Program-made: the position numbers and the translations under genes | The notes under the pieces: generated by a model | What the model saw: only the letters and a program-made list of their open reading frames with translations | What the model was told of the DNA's origin: nothing | The model's database searches: none | Source: Gallionellaceae bacterium | GTDB lineage: Bacteria; Pseudomonadota; Gammaproteobacteria; Burkholderiales; Gallionellaceae | Length of the DNA: 14,144 nucleotides | Reading direction: 5' to 3' | NCBI GenBank assembly: GCA_030646595.1 | Contig: JAUSKS010000329.1 | Coordinates: 1 to 14,144 of the forward strand | Shown here: piece by piece, positions 13,387-14,144 of the stretch | How the letters are laid out: every line of letters begins with the position of its first letter | Position numbering within the stretch: position 1 is the stretch's first letter

Positions 13387-14144
13387 ATGACCAGCTATTT
13401 TACTTATCACGACAAACAACTTTATGTCGAACAAATGCCGCTGGCTGATATTGCCCAGCGCTTTGGCACGCCCTGCTATGTGTATTCCCATGCCGCGCTC
13501 ACTGACGCTTACCAGCAATTTGCTCAGGCGCTTGAAGGGCGTGAGCATTTGATTTGCTATGCTGTCAAAGCCAATCCCAATCTGGCCATACTTAACTTAT
13601 TCGCCAAGCTGGGTGCGGGATTCGATATTGTCTCCGGCGGCGAATTACAGCGTGTACTGGCGGCGGGAGGGGTGGCCAACAAAGTGGTATTTTCCGGCGT
13701 GGGCAAAACAGTGGCCGAGATGCAGTTGGCGCTGGCGGCCAATATCCTGTGCTTTAACGTGGAATCGGAAGCGGAGTTGCTGCGCCTGAATGAAGTGGCT
13801 GGCACGATGAATTGCACTGCTCCCATCAGCCTGCGCGTCAATCCGGACGTGGACGCCAAAACGCATCCCTACATTTCCACCGGCTTAAAGCAGAACAAAT
13901 TTGGCGTAGCTTATGACGAGGCATTGGGCTTGTACCGCAAGGCTCGTGATCTGACGCACTTGCGCATAGTCGGCATGGATTGCCACATTGGTTCGCAACT
14001 GACCGAAACCAGCCCGTTCATCGCGGCTACGGAAAAAATCCTGGCTTTGGTAGATGCCTTGGGTCGGGAAGGCATCCGGCTGGAGCATCTCGATTTGGGT
14101 GGGGGGCTGGGCATTTCCTATCAGGACGAAACCCCGCCGACCAT
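13387..14144 (+). CDS. lysA: Diaminopimelate decarboxylase, 5' part
   Basis: LysA is the PLP enzyme that decarboxylates meso-diaminopimelate to L-lysine, the last step of lysine synthesis. The frame is open to the right edge, so about 252 residues of an expected 410-420 are visible. The PLP lysine is K61 in YAVKANPN. Also present are GAGFDIVSGGEL (77-87), NPDVDAKTHPYISTG (152-166), KFGV, HIGSQL (200-205) and the phosphate-binding GGGLGI (238-243). The ATG at 13387 starts one base after the lptM stop, and initiation is probably coupled to it since no strong ribosome-binding site is seen. Confidence 0.96.
   Translation, partial: MTSYFTYHDKQLYVEQMPLADIAQRFGTPCYVYSHAALTDAYQQFAQALEGREHLICYAVKANPNLAILNLFAKLGAGFDIVSGGELQRVLAAGGVANKVVFSGVGKTVAEMQLALAANILCFNVESEAELLRLNEVAGTMNCTAPISLRVNPDVDAKTHPYISTGLKQNKFGVAYDEALGLYRKARDLTHLRIVGMDCHIGSQLTETSPFIAATEKILALVDALGREGIRLEHLDLGGGLGISYQDETPPT

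Noticed and set aside
1..14144. CRISPR array, rRNA or tRNA genes
   Set aside because: No regularly spaced repeats and no rRNA or tRNA-like sequence were seen on either strand.

Overview
The window looks like chromosomal DNA of a Betaproteobacterium. A Gallionellaceae/Nitrosomonadales-type genome fits, but this is an inference from gene content and order (aerobic hemF behind tsaC; gmhB-plsC-ygjP; a frataxin-type gene divergent from lptM-lysA), not from a database match. Housekeeping blocks alternate with two accessory stretches.

Bases 1-4076 are a worn mobile/defence region. It holds a type I restriction hsdR gene open at the left edge and cut off inside its helicase domain near 1140, where it is spliced out of frame to the tail of a DUF3800 gene. 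A 481-base gap follows, rich in dyad symmetry, including a perfect 28-bp palindrome and a good sigma70 promoter whose spacer is a 16-bp palindrome. That promoter drives an apparently intact pair: a RhuM-Fic/Doc protein and a Bro-N/DinD-like protein. The pair runs by a 4-base overlap straight into the housekeeping genes tsaC (tRNA t6A synthesis) and hemF (heme synthesis).

Bases 5552-5668 hold a double-hairpin repeat between convergent hemF and a quinone oxidoreductase. Divergent from the latter is a tightly packed set: gmhB (LPS heptose synthesis), a PlsC-type acyltransferase and a YgjP-type metallopeptidase. A second small accessory insert follows: a VapBC-type toxin-antitoxin pair with a promoter/operator, and an unrecognised gene (9451-10137).

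The most unusual part is 10168-13226 on the minus strand. A three-gene operon encodes (i) a 429-residue protein made of an N-terminal CyaY/frataxin-like domain, one membrane segment, a beta-rich middle region and a C-terminal retropepsin-type aspartic protease domain with a DTGA motif; (ii) a secreted DUF4139 protein; and (iii) an ordinary CyaY. The fused frataxin domain aligns without gaps to the separate CyaY (roughly 44% identity by hand) but has lost most of the acidic residues of its first helix. The fused gene lies directly divergent from lptM-lysA, the place where cyaY itself commonly sits, so it looks like a duplicated cyaY that captured a membrane protease. lptM and the first 252 codons of lysA end the window.
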